The translations under genes were made by a program, and so were the position numbers. A DNA stretch of 64,000 bases from JBJKSO01 sp046703825 (GTDB taxonomy: Bacteria > Chloroflexota > Dormibacteria > Aeolococcales > Bog-877): assembly GCA_046703825.1 (NCBI GenBank), contig JBJKSO010000087.1:1-64000 (forward strand), written 5' to 3'. Below are positions 1-7,970 of this stretch, one piece after another (positions within the stretch are counted from its first letter, which is position 1; every line of letters starts with the position of its first letter). A model generated the notes under the pieces. The model saw only the letters and a program-made list of their open reading frames with translations. It ran no database searches and was not told where the DNA came from.

Positions 1-861
1 GCCGGAGACCGGGCCGCCGGGCTGCCCCAGCACCGCCCCCACCAGCTGGGCCCGCGCGGGCCCGGTCGGGTGGGCCGACGAGAACAGCAGGCAACCGCCG
101 GCCTGGTCGGTCCATCCCGTCTTGATCCCGTCGATCCCGTCCAGGCCAAGCAGATAGTTGTAGTTGGTCAAAGTTCCGGCGTTGGGGATCACAACCTGGG
201 TCATGCCCACCACCCGGCGGAATTCCGGGATATCCATCGCGGCCCGGCCAAGCCGTACCAGATCGCTGGCAGTACTCACGCTGCCCGGACTGAGCCCGCT
301 CGCATCGGTGAATGAGGTCTGGGTCATGCCCAGGCTTTTGGCCATCTGGTTCATCTGGGCGACGAAGTCGGACACCGAACCCGCATCCCACTGTGCCAGC
401 AGGACGGCGGCGTTGTCCCCAGAGGGAACCAAGAGCCCCTCCAGGAGTTGCTGTTCGTCCAGGGTCTCGCCGGCAACCACGGGTAGCACCGAGTCGCCCT
501 GGGCCTGGTCCTGAAGGTAAGCCGAGGCGTCGGCGGCGGTGATGGGGATCGAAGGACCGGCGGCGCCGGCGGCCAGAGGGTGGTCGTGCAGCACCACCAG
601 AGCCGTCATGACCTTGGTGATGCTGGCGATCGGCTCCGGCTTCTGCCCGAGCGATTGCCCCATCCAGCCCACGCCGCGTAAATACAGGGACCACTGGCCC
701 TGGCCGGGCGCTGGCAATGCCAGCGATGGCCCGCTCACAGCGGCGGTGCGACCCAGCGTCAGCTGCAGTCGTGGTGCCGGGAGCGGTCTCAGCAGCTGGA
801 CCGCGGTGTAGATCCCGGCCAGCACCACGAGCGTTGCCAGCCCTATCAGCGCCCGTTTCAC
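1..861 (-). CDS. D-alanyl-D-alanine carboxypeptidase (peptidase S11, PBP5-like), 3' end outside window
   Basis: Trims the terminal D-Ala of peptidoglycan stem peptides at the outer face of the membrane. The 287 visible residues begin with a GTG that overlaps the RNase J stop (GTGA at 858-861), so translation is probably coupled. Residues 5-23 are a hydrophobic signal or anchor segment. The penicillin-binding motifs follow in order: SITK at 80-83 (nucleophile Ser), a PSGDNAA segment at 146-152 in the place of the SxN motif, and KTG at 247-249. The reading frame is open to position 1, so the C-terminus is missing. The S11 family is recognised from the motifs; which paralogue it is cannot be told. 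Confidence 0.9.
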   Translation of the reverse strand, partial: MKRALIGLATLVVLAGIYTAVQLLRPLPAPRLQLTLGRTAAVSGPSLALPAPGQGQWSLYLRGVGWMGQSLGQKPEPIASITKVMTALVVLHDHPLAAGAAGPSIPITAADASAYLQDQAQGDSVLPVVAGETLDEQQLLEGLLVPSGDNAAVLLAQWDAGSVSDFVAQMNQMAKSLGMTQTSFTDASGLSPGSVSTASDLVRLGRAAMDIPEFRRVVGMTQVVIPNAGTLTNYNYLLGLDGIDGIKTGWTDQAGGCLLFSSAHPTGPARAQLVGAVLGQPGGPVSG

Positions 862-2540
862 AAAGGGCGATCCTCCAGCACCACCGAGACCAAGGCGGGG
901 CGCCAGCCGCCCGCCGCCTCCAGGTGCTGCTCCATGGCTCGGCGCATCACCTCCCGCAGGCCCCGACTCTCGCCCACCTCGCGCAGGTGGTGGCGCACCG
1001 CACGCCGGACGGCCTTGGCAGCCGCATCCATCCAGGGCTCGGCCGGGGGGGCGGGCTTGCCGTAGCCGGCCAGCGAGAGCTCGGGTCCCTCAGCGAGCGC
1101 CCGACCGTGGTTACCCAGCTTGACGGTCAGGACCAAGATCCCCTCCTCCACACGGCCCACCCGGCCGATCCGGCCCTCGGCGTCGACCGGGACCGCCCCG
1201 GCCGACACCGCCGCCCCGACCGTGAGACCGGCTGGGCCCACCTCGAGAACCGACCCGTTGTCCAAGACGGCGATGCGTGACCGCTCCATTCCGGCGAGCC
1301 GAGCCAGCTCCGCGTGGGCGGCCAGGTGGCGCCGTTCGCCGTGCACGGGCACGAAGTACTGGGGCCGGACCAGCTGCAGCAGGTAGGCGAGTTCCTCGGC
1401 CGAGCCGTGCCCGCTGGCGTGCACGCCGGCCCGGCTTCCGGCGAGAACCTCAGCTCCCCGCTCCAGAAGGCGATTGACCACGCGCGCCACCACCGCCTCG
1501 TTGCCGGGCACCGGGTTGGCCGCCAGCACCACCGTGTCGCCGGGATGGATGCGGATGAACGGGTGAACACCGGATGCGATCCGGCTCAGGGCCGCCAGTG
1601 GCTCGCCCTGGGAGCCGGTCGCCAGCAGGCAGATCTGGCTGTCCGCCAGAGCGTGGAGCTCGCGCGGTTGTACCACGAGCGTGGGGGCCAAATCGAGGTA
1701 GGCGAGTTCGGCCGCGGTCCCAACGTTGCGGAGCATGCTGCGCCCGACCACGCAGCAGCGCCGGCCACTGGCGGCGGCCAGCTCCATGGTCTGGCGGATG
1801 CGGGCCAGGTTGCTGGCGAAGGTGACAACGATGACCCGACCGGGGGATTCCATCAGCGCCCGCCTCAGAGCCGGGCGGACGCTCAGTTCGGACGGGGTCA
1901 GCCCGCCGACCATGGCGTTGGTGCTGTCGCTGAGCATCAGCCGCACCCCCTCCTCGCCCAACTGTCCCATGCGGGCGAGGTCCGGCGGCGGGCCGTCGGT
2001 GGGCGTCTGGTCCAGCTTGAAGTCACCCGTGTGCACCACCGTGCCCGCGCTCGAGCGAACCGCTAAGGCGCAGCTGCCCGGAACACTGTGGGTGGTGTGG
2101 ATGAGCTCCACTTCCATCTGCCCCACCGGGAAGCGGTCGCCCTCCCTGCAGGTGCGCAAATCGGCGGCATCCCTCGTCCCGCGGCGGAGCAGCTTGTTGC
2201 GGAGCAGGCCTAGGGTGATGGCCGTCCCGTATATCGGCACGCTAAGCCGATCAATCAGGAAGGGCAGTGCGCCGATGTGGTCCTCGTGGCCATGGGTGAG
2301 GACCACGGCCCGCAGTCGCTCGCCGCGGGTGAACAGCCAACCGGTGTCCGGCAGGATCACGTCGGCGCCGGTGTTCTCCTCCTCGGGGAAGCGCAGCCCC
2401 GCATCGATCAGGAGCGCGTCGTCTCCGATCTCCAGGACGGCGAGGTTCTTTCCCACCTCGCCCAGGCCGCCCAGGGGAACGAACCGGATGGTGTCGCGCG
2501 CCGGGCGGCCGGCCAACCAGCTGAGCTCAGAAGAGACCAA
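858..2540 (-). CDS. rnj: Ribonuclease J
   Basis: Metallo-beta-lactamase/beta-CASP ribonuclease with 5'-3' exonuclease and endonuclease activity in mRNA decay and rRNA maturation. 560 residues is the normal family length. The zinc motif HGHEDH is at residues 83-88, followed by a beta-CASP region with TGSQGEP and a second histidine segment (HASGHGSAEEL, then VHGERRHL). The start overlaps the end of the upstream uracil-DNA glycosylase gene by 14 nt; a GTG at the second codon is an equally possible start. It lies in a run with rpsO, pnp and the glycosylase, so two major RNA-decay nucleases share one transcription direction and perhaps one transcript. Confidence 0.95.
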   Translation of the reverse strand: MVSSELSWLAGRPARDTIRFVPLGGLGEVGKNLAVLEIGDDALLIDAGLRFPEEENTGADVILPDTGWLFTRGERLRAVVLTHGHEDHIGALPFLIDRLSVPIYGTAITLGLLRNKLLRRGTRDAADLRTCREGDRFPVGQMEVELIHTTHSVPGSCALAVRSSAGTVVHTGDFKLDQTPTDGPPPDLARMGQLGEEGVRLMLSDSTNAMVGGLTPSELSVRPALRRALMESPGRVIVVTFASNLARIRQTMELAAASGRRCCVVGRSMLRNVGTAAELAYLDLAPTLVVQPRELHALADSQICLLATGSQGEPLAALSRIASGVHPFIRIHPGDTVVLAANPVPGNEAVVARVVNRLLERGAEVLAGSRAGVHASGHGSAEELAYLLQLVRPQYFVPVHGERRHLAAHAELARLAGMERSRIAVLDNGSVLEVGPAGLTVGAAVSAGAVPVDAEGRIGRVGRVEEGILVLTVKLGNHGRALAEGPELSLAGYGKPAPPAEPWMDAAAKAVRRAVRHHLREVGESRGLREVMRRAMEQHLEAAGGWRPALVSVVLEDRPL

Positions 2541-3174
2541 GCTGTTCCGTTGGAAGCGACGGATCTGGGGTCGGGGCGGCTGAACTGTCCCCGATCTGGT
2601 CCAGGTGGGCCCGCAGTCGCCGGAAGTCCTCCCGCAGGGTGGCCAGCAAGCCTCCGTTGTAGAGCGCGGCCGCCGGATGGTAGCAGGGCATGTAGCTGCG
2701 GTTGGCGCTCGCGATGACCCGGCCGTGGCAGCGCGAGATCCCGGGCGAGCCGGGGAGCAAGCGCTCCAGCGCGTGCCGCCCCAAAACGAGGATCAGCTGG
2801 GGCTGGATGATCTCGATCTGAGCCTCCAGGTAGGGGGCGCAGGCCAAGACCTCGTCGGGCAGCGGATCGCGGTTGCCCGGCGGCCGCGACTTCAGCACGT
2901 TGGTGATGAAGATGTCCTCGCGGCTGAGACCTACCTCGCCCAGTAGCTGGGTCAGCAGTTGGCCGGCCGCACCGACAAAGGGCTTGCCCTCGTGGTCCTC
3001 ACGCTCTCCGGGCGCCTCGCCCACCGCCATGATGCGAGCGGAGGCGGGGCCAGTCCCGGGCACTCCCTGGGTGCGGGTGCGGTGGAGCTGGCACCGGGTG
3101 CAGGTGGCCACCTGGCGAGCAACTTCCTCCAGCCGCAGCTGGGCGTCGCCGGTGGCCACCCCCTGGCCGGGCAT
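2527..3174 (-). CDS. Family 4 (UDGa-type) uracil-DNA glycosylase
   Basis: Removes uracil from DNA to start base-excision repair. The 215-residue protein has the family signatures GEAPG (53-57), the EGKPFVGAAGQLL segment and HPAA (166-169). Family 4 enzymes bind a [4Fe-4S] cluster through four cysteines; C25, C28 and C112 are in place, but the usual fourth site about 16-17 residues after C112 is Ile/Leu. C149 and C164 are further candidates. Its ATG overlaps the pnp stop by one base (TAATG), indicating coupled translation. The family call is firm; the state of the iron-sulfur cluster is open. Confidence 0.9.
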   Translation of the reverse strand: MPGQGVATGDAQLRLEEVARQVATCTRCQLHRTRTQGVPGTGPASARIMAVGEAPGEREDHEGKPFVGAAGQLLTQLLGEVGLSREDIFITNVLKSRPPGNRDPLPDEVLACAPYLEAQIEIIQPQLILVLGRHALERLLPGSPGISRCHGRVIASANRSYMPCYHPAAALYNGGLLATLREDFRRLRAHLDQIGDSSAAPTPDPSLPTEQLGLF

Positions 3175-5315
3175 TAGGCCGGCTGGGATCCGTTGCCGCC
3201 TTGGGCGCCCTCGCCGGCCAGCTGCGCGATGGCCTGCTTGCGCGAAAGGTTCACCCGCCCCCGGTCGTCGATCTCGGTGACCTTGACCATGATCTCGTCG
3301 CCGATATTGACCACATCCTCAACCCGGTTGACCCGCTGGTCGGCCAGCTGCGAGATGTGGACTAAGCCGTCCTGCCGGGGAAGGATTTCAACGAAGGCCC
3401 CGAAGGGCATGATCCGCACCACCTTGCCCTTGTAGATGCGACCCACCTCGACCGATTCGGTGAGATCCCGAATCATGGCCAGGGCGCGGTCCATCGCCTG
3501 CTCGTCGACGGTGGCCAGGTACACCTTGCCGTCGTCCTCGATGTCGATCTGGCAGCCGGTCTCCTCCTGGATCCGGCGAATGGTCTTGCCACCCGGGCCG
3601 ATCAGGTCGCGGATCTTGTCCGGATTGATGTGAATGGTGGTGATCCGGGGGGCGTAGGTGGAGGTGGTTTCGCGCGGATTGGGGATGGTCTGCTCCATCT
3701 TGTCCAGGATGTGCAGACGACCGACCCGGGCCTGCTCCAGCGCCCGGCGGAAGACCGCCGGGGTGAGACCGCTCACCTTGATGTCCATCTGCAGGGCGGT
3801 CACCCCGCGCCGCGTGCCCGCCACCTTGAAGTCCATGTCACCGAGGGCGTCCTCCATTCCCTGGATGTCGGAGAGGATCGCGTAGCGGGAGGGATCCGCT
3901 TCGTCGGTGATCAGCCCCATGGCGATCCCCCCGACCGGGGCTCCGATCGGCACCCCGGCGTCCATGAGCGCCAGGGTGCTGCCACACACGCTGGCCATGG
4001 AGGTGCTGCCGTTGCTCGAGAGGATCTCGGTGACGATCCGGATCGTGTAGGGGAACTCCTCGATTGGCGGCACCATGACCTTGACCGCACGCTCCGCCAG
4101 GGCCCCGTGGCCGATCTCGCGGCGGCCAGGGGAACGCAGTGGTCGAGCCTCGCCCACCGAGAAGGGGGGGAAGTTGTAGTGGTGCATGTAGCGCTTGAAC
4201 TCCTCCAACCCCAGTCCATCGAGCTTCTGCTGGTCGGCCATGGTGCCGAGGGTGGCGATGGAGAGGGCTTGGGTCTGCCCGCGAGTGAAGACCGCACTGC
4301 CGTGGGTCCGGGGGAGCACCCCCACCTCGCTCCAGATCGGGCGGATTTCATCCACCCGCCGGCCGTCCGGACGTTCCCCCTGGTCGAGGATGGCCCGCCG
4401 GACCGCGGCCTTCAGAGTTGAGTCAAAGGCGCTGGCGGCGTCGGCGGCCTTATCCGGGCGCTCGGACACTATCGCCGCCACCACTTCCTTGCGCAGGGCC
4501 TCGATCTGAGCGTCCCGCTGGGCTTTGTCCGCCTGGCGGAAGACTTGGTCGATGCGCCCGGCGCTGGATTCCTGAACCAGTTGCTTGATTTCGGGGTCGG
4601 TGCTGACCGACGGGTAGTCCATCTTGGGCTTGCCTACTTGCTCCACCAGTTCGTCGATCAGCTCGATCACCTGCCGGATCCGCGCCTGGGCGCGCTCCAA
4701 GGCGTTGACCAGGGTGTCCTCGGTTACCTCGTGCGCGCCCGCCTCCACCATGTTGATCGAGTTGCGCGTCCCGGCAACCACCAGGTCGAGCCCGCTGCGC
4801 TCGATGTCGGCCAGGGCCGGGTTTTCCGTCAGCTCGCCTTCGAAGAGGCCCATCCGCACCGCGGCGACCGGTCCCGCGTGAGGGATGTCGCTGATGGCAA
4901 CCGCCGCCCCCGCCCCGATCAGGGCCAGGATGGCCGGGTCGTGGACCTGGTCGGTCGACAGTACCGTCGCCACGATCTGCACATCGTTGCGGAAGTCCTT
5001 GGGGAAAAGCGGCCGCATCGGCCGGTCGATCATGCGCGAGGCCAGGGTGGCGGCCTCGCTGGGCCGGCCTTCGCGCCGCAGGAACGCCCCGGGGATGCGC
5101 CCGGCGGCGTAGAGCTTTTCCTCGTAGTCGCAAGTAAGCGGGAAGAAGTCGATTCCCGGTCGGGGCGCCAGGCTGGCGGTGGCGCTGACCAGCACCACCG
5201 TGTCCCCCTGGCGCACCATCACCGCCCCGTTGGCCTGACCCGCCATCCAGCCGGTCTCGATGGTCAGGTCACCATCGTCGAAGGTGCGCGCTACAACCGT
5301 CTTTGTCTTGCCCAT
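3174..5315 (-). CDS. pnp: Polyribonucleotide nucleotidyltransferase (PNPase)
   Basis: Phosphorolytic 3'-5' exoribonuclease of the RNA degradosome. The reading frame is open to 5438, but the ATG at 5315 is chosen because an AGGAGG Shine-Dalgarno sequence stands about 6 nt before it and the product (MGKTKTVVART...) then has a standard length of 713 residues. Two RNase PH-like domains are followed by a KH domain with GPGGKTIR and a C-terminal S1 domain (GRIYKGKVVRIMPFGAFVE). It lies downstream of rpsO, the classic bacterial order rpsO-pnp, with a hairpin in the 226-nt gap between them. Confidence 0.97.
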   Translation of the reverse strand: MGKTKTVVARTFDDGDLTIETGWMAGQANGAVMVRQGDTVVLVSATASLAPRPGIDFFPLTCDYEEKLYAAGRIPGAFLRREGRPSEAATLASRMIDRPMRPLFPKDFRNDVQIVATVLSTDQVHDPAILALIGAGAAVAISDIPHAGPVAAVRMGLFEGELTENPALADIERSGLDLVVAGTRNSINMVEAGAHEVTEDTLVNALERAQARIRQVIELIDELVEQVGKPKMDYPSVSTDPEIKQLVQESSAGRIDQVFRQADKAQRDAQIEALRKEVVAAIVSERPDKAADAASAFDSTLKAAVRRAILDQGERPDGRRVDEIRPIWSEVGVLPRTHGSAVFTRGQTQALSIATLGTMADQQKLDGLGLEEFKRYMHHYNFPPFSVGEARPLRSPGRREIGHGALAERAVKVMVPPIEEFPYTIRIVTEILSSNGSTSMASVCGSTLALMDAGVPIGAPVGGIAMGLITDEADPSRYAILSDIQGMEDALGDMDFKVAGTRRGVTALQMDIKVSGLTPAVFRRALEQARVGRLHILDKMEQTIPNPRETTSTYAPRITTIHINPDKIRDLIGPGGKTIRRIQEETGCQIDIEDDGKVYLATVDEQAMDRALAMIRDLTESVEVGRIYKGKVVRIMPFGAFVEILPRQDGLVHISQLADQRVNRVEDVVNIGDEIMVKVTEIDDRGRVNLSRKQAIAQLAGEGAQGGNGSQPA

Positions 5316-5508
5316 TCCTTTCCTCCTGCGGCCCCGGATGGGACTGGAGGCGACCCGCCCGTCTCGCTTTGGGGCGGCGCGGTTAGGGAATGGAGATGAG
5401 AGCTGAAACTGGGTTCGGCTCCGATCGCCAATCTCCAACCGCGCCCATGCCTTTCCGACGGGATCGAGTCCAGCTCCCGAACCAGGGTCTGCGGCAACAA
5501 AACAGCGC

Positions 5509-5527
5509 CGGCCCGACTAGCGGGCCG
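5509..5527 (-). terminator. Hairpin after rpsO, possible terminator or attenuator
   Basis: A perfect 7-bp stem CGGCCCG/CGGGCCG with a 5-nt loop lies about 15 nt after the rpsO stop. On the minus strand it is followed, after a short GC stretch, by TGTTTTGTT, which is a weak U-tract. It may end or attenuate the rpsO transcript, or act as a processing site in the pnp leader as in enterobacteria. Confidence 0.4.
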
Positions 5528-5541
5528 AATCAAAACCAAGG

Positions 5542-5808
5542 TCAGTGGCGTAGTCCCAGGGTGGCGATCAGGGCACGGTAGCGGGCGATGTCCACCTGCA
5601 TCAGGTAGTCGAGCAGGCGCCGACGTTTACCCACCAGCTTGAGAAGTCCACGCCGGGTGTGGTGGTCTTTGGGGTGAGCCTTGAGGTGCTCGGTCAATTC
5701 CCGGATGCGCTCGCTGAAGATCGCGATCTGCACCTCGGGGGATCCGGTATCGGTCGGGTGGCGGCGGTGCGGACCCATAACCGCTGCTTTGGCTTCGCCC
5801 TGAAGCAC
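5542..5808 (-). CDS. rpsO: 30S ribosomal protein S15
   Basis: Primary 16S rRNA-binding protein of the small-subunit platform. The frame is open to 5940, but the GTG at 5808 is preceded by GAGGAGG at ideal spacing and gives an 88-residue product, the normal S15 length. The conserved core [35 protein letters not shown] and YRALI are all present. It is the first gene of the minus-strand run that continues with pnp. Confidence 0.97.
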   Translation of the reverse strand: MLQGEAKAAVMGPHRRHPTDTGSPEVQIAIFSERIRELTEHLKAHPKDHHTRRGLLKLVGKRRRLLDYLMQVDIARYRALIATLGLRH

Positions 5809-5881
5809 TAGGACCTCCTCGTCGCCACGAAGTCCGCCTCCAAGTGCGCCAAAGCAAACGGCTGAACTCCGGGTCGTCGGG

Positions 5882-5887
5882 AGCATA
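5882..5887 (-). promoter_or_regulatory. Probable rpsO -10 box (TATGCT)
   Basis: On the minus strand TGTGATATGCT gives a -10 hexamer with an upstream TG-like extension about 73 nt before the rpsO GTG. No clear -35 is seen. It is divergent from the PsiE-like gene promoter at 5957-5962. Confidence 0.4.
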
Positions 5888-5956
5888 TCACAGGCCAAAC
5901 TCGAGTCCGGGAGGGCCCGGCAGCGGATTCCGCTCCCCAAGGAGGCCGGCAGATGC

Positions 5957-5962
5957 TACCTT
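5957..5962 (+). promoter_or_regulatory. -10 box TACCTT for a leaderless transcript
   Basis: TACCTT is followed by 7 nt and then the GTG at 5970. This puts the expected transcription start at the start codon, the same layout as several other genes in this window. Confidence 0.5.
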
Positions 5963-5969
5963 CCAGCCC

Positions 5970-6470
5970 GTGGCAGGCGGCGACCTGACCGGGGGGCGGG
6001 GCGTAAAGCTCGAGCCGCCGGAGCCAGCGGGCGGACCGCGGGCGATGGTGGCGACCACTATCGAGCGGGTCGAGGACGTGGTCTACGTGCTGATCGCGGT
6101 GATGCTGATCGCCGCTGCCGTCTTCCTCTTCTGGAACGTGATCACGACCGGGGCTTCCGAGCTGAGCCACGGCAGCAACGCGCAGGCCGCGGTGGTGACC
6201 ATCCTGGACAAGGGCCTCTCGCTCTTCATCGTGGTCGAATTGCTCTACACGGTGCGCATCACCATCCGGGACCGCAGCCTCGCCGCCGAGCCGTTCCTGA
6301 TCGTCGGCCTGATCGCCGGCATCCGAAGGGTGCTGATACTGACTGCCCAGACCAGCTTCAGCTGGCAGCGAGAGGGGGTACAGCTGCTGACTCTGCTGGC
6401 GCTGATCGTGGTTATGGGGGTGGCGATCCTGGCTTGGAGGGCTTCCGAAGCCCGACGGCCACTGCCCTAG
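5970..6470 (+). CDS. PsiE-like (phosphate-starvation-inducible E family) membrane protein
   Basis: A 166-residue protein with four hydrophobic segments: VVYVLIAVMLIAAAVFLFWNVI, LSLFIVVELLYTVRITI, EPFLIVGLIAGIRRVLIL and LLTLLALIVVMGVAIL. The VELLYTVRITIRDR and EPFLIVGLIAGIRRVL segments match the PsiE family, whose molecular function is unknown. The GTG at 5970 is chosen because a TANNNT box ends 7 nt upstream; the ATG at 6045 would remove a charged cytoplasmic N-terminus. It is divergent from rpsO. Confidence 0.75.
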   Translation: MAGGDLTGGRGVKLEPPEPAGGPRAMVATTIERVEDVVYVLIAVMLIAAAVFLFWNVITTGASELSHGSNAQAAVVTILDKGLSLFIVVELLYTVRITIRDRSLAAEPFLIVGLIAGIRRVLILTAQTSFSWQREGVQLLTLLALIVVMGVAILAWRASEARRPLP

Positions 6471-6489
6471 TGCCCGCTCGACGACTGGA

Positions 6490-6567
6490 TGGGGTGGCTA
6501 GAGGGACTCGAACCCTCGACCTCCAGGGCCACAACCTGGCACTCTAACCAACTGAGCTATAGCCACC
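6490..6567 (-). tRNA. tRNA-His (GTG anticodon)
   Basis: The minus strand folds as a cloverleaf with acceptor GTGGCTA/TAGCCAC, anticodon loop TTGTGGC (anticodon GTG) and T-arm GAGGG-TTCGAGT-CCCTC. An extra G at position -1 opposite C73 is the histidine identity element. The 3' CCA is encoded (6490-6492). Confidence 0.97.
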
Positions 6568-6579
6568 GCGCGGACGGCA

Positions 6580-6585
6580 ATTATA
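6580..6585 (-). promoter_or_regulatory. Consensus -10 box (TATAAT) of tRNA-His
   Basis: A perfect TATAAT on the minus strand lies 12 nt before the tRNA-His 5' end, inside the short gap to the divergent tadA gene. Confidence 0.65.
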
Positions 6586-6631
6586 TGTTTGGGCCGCCTA
6601 GCCCTCCCGGTCGCTGAAGGCTGCGGCATCG

Positions 6632-7099
<468 letters not shown>

Positions 7100-7155
7100 G
7101 CTCAGGACCCGCCGGCCGCCCGCCGCGGAGCGGGATTGCGTCCTCGACGCGAACT

Positions 7156-7161
7156 TACAAT
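7156..7161 (+). promoter_or_regulatory. -10 box TACAAT of tRNA-Ser(CGA)
   Basis: TACAAT ends 7 nt before the tRNA 5' end; a weak -35-like GGATTG lies 18 nt further upstream. Confidence 0.55.
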
Positions 7162-7168
7162 CGCTGGC

Positions 7169-7257
<89 letters not shown>

Positions 7258-7756
7258 GTGTGATGCCTCAGAAATGGGTCGCCACCTGTCTCCTGCGGCA
7301 GGGGCCGCTTTAGGCGGCCCCGGGTTGAGCTGCCCGGAGGCTGGTAGTCCCTGGTGAGATCGCAGCCGAGCCGACCGGAGCACAGAGCCAAGGGCGGCGG
7401 GGCCCCGACCTCTCTGCTGGCCAGCACGACGGCCACCGGGGGGCCGGAGTGAGCGCGGCCGGCGCCGCTGTGCTGCAGCCGGCTGAGGTAGCGCGGTGAT
7501 CCGGCCGCCCCGGTTCGACGCGGCCGTGAGGGACTCTGGTCCTGAGGCCGCGGCCGCCCGGCCCTGAAGGCCCGAGCGGCGCAGTGGACCGGTAGCGGTA
7601 GGACTACTGGCGAAAGCTCGCGAGCTGGCATCTCCAGCCAAGTCAGCGTCTCGCCGCCTAGAGCGGCCGCCAGCGCCGAGCCGAGCGACAGTGCGCTGGT
7701 CGGGTGACACAGAGGGCGCGCGGCCGCTGGATAGAATCGCGAGCGAACCCAGTTCG
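7258..7756. other. 499-nt non-coding stretch between two tRNA-Ser genes
   Basis: No credible gene is seen on either strand. It contains a perfect 8-bp hairpin at 7301-7321 (GGGGCCGC, loop TTTAG, GCGGCCCC) without a T-run, and further GC-rich palindromic patches around 7430-7700. The core motif of SRP RNA and the signature helices of RNase P RNA and tmRNA were looked for and not found. Minus-strand frames here encode only repeat-poor Arg/Pro/Ala-rich shadow peptides. It could hold an unrecognised structured RNA or be a long tRNA leader/trailer. Confidence 0.5.
7732..7737 (+). promoter_or_regulatory. -10 box TAGAAT of tRNA-Ser(GGA)
   Basis: TAGAAT lies 19 nt before the tRNA 5' end, consistent with a short trimmed leader. 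Confidence 0.5.
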
Positions 7757-7844
7757 GGAGCGGTCGCCTAGTTGGCCGAGGGCGCGGCACTGGAAATGCC
7801 GTAAGGGGGCAACCCCTTCGAGGGTTCGAATCCCTCCCGCTCCG
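7757..7844 (+). tRNA. tRNA-Ser (GGA anticodon)
   Basis: Class II tRNA with acceptor GGAGCGG/CCGCTCC, anticodon arm CGGCA-CTGGAAA-TGCCG (anticodon GGA), variable arm AAGGGGGCAACCCCTT and T-arm GAGGG-TTCGAAT-CCCTC. The discriminator is G. The next bases are CCC, so CCA is not encoded, unlike the neighbouring tRNA-Ser(CGA). Confidence 0.97.
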
Positions 7845-7970
7845 CCCCCAGCGCGTCGTCCGAGCGCAGAGGAGTAGCCGACGTCGAACAAGATCCCTGG
7901 CAGGACCCTTCAGCGCCGTCTGTGGCCTGCTTGGATCTCTCGCAACGCCGGACTGGCGATCGCGGCACGC

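Noticed and set aside
3630..5399. Long plus-strand frames opposite pnp
   Set aside because: His/Gly/Asp-rich mirror frames typical of GC-rich coding DNA; pnp is unambiguous.
7258..7756. SRP RNA, RNase P RNA or tmRNA in the gap after tRNA-Ser(CGA)
   Set aside because: The SRP core motif, the RNase P signature helices and the tmRNA ends were not found on either strand.
7768..7968. Minus-strand peptide with AEREGFEPSKGLPPYG
   Set aside because: Antisense of tRNA-Ser(GGA), not a protein.
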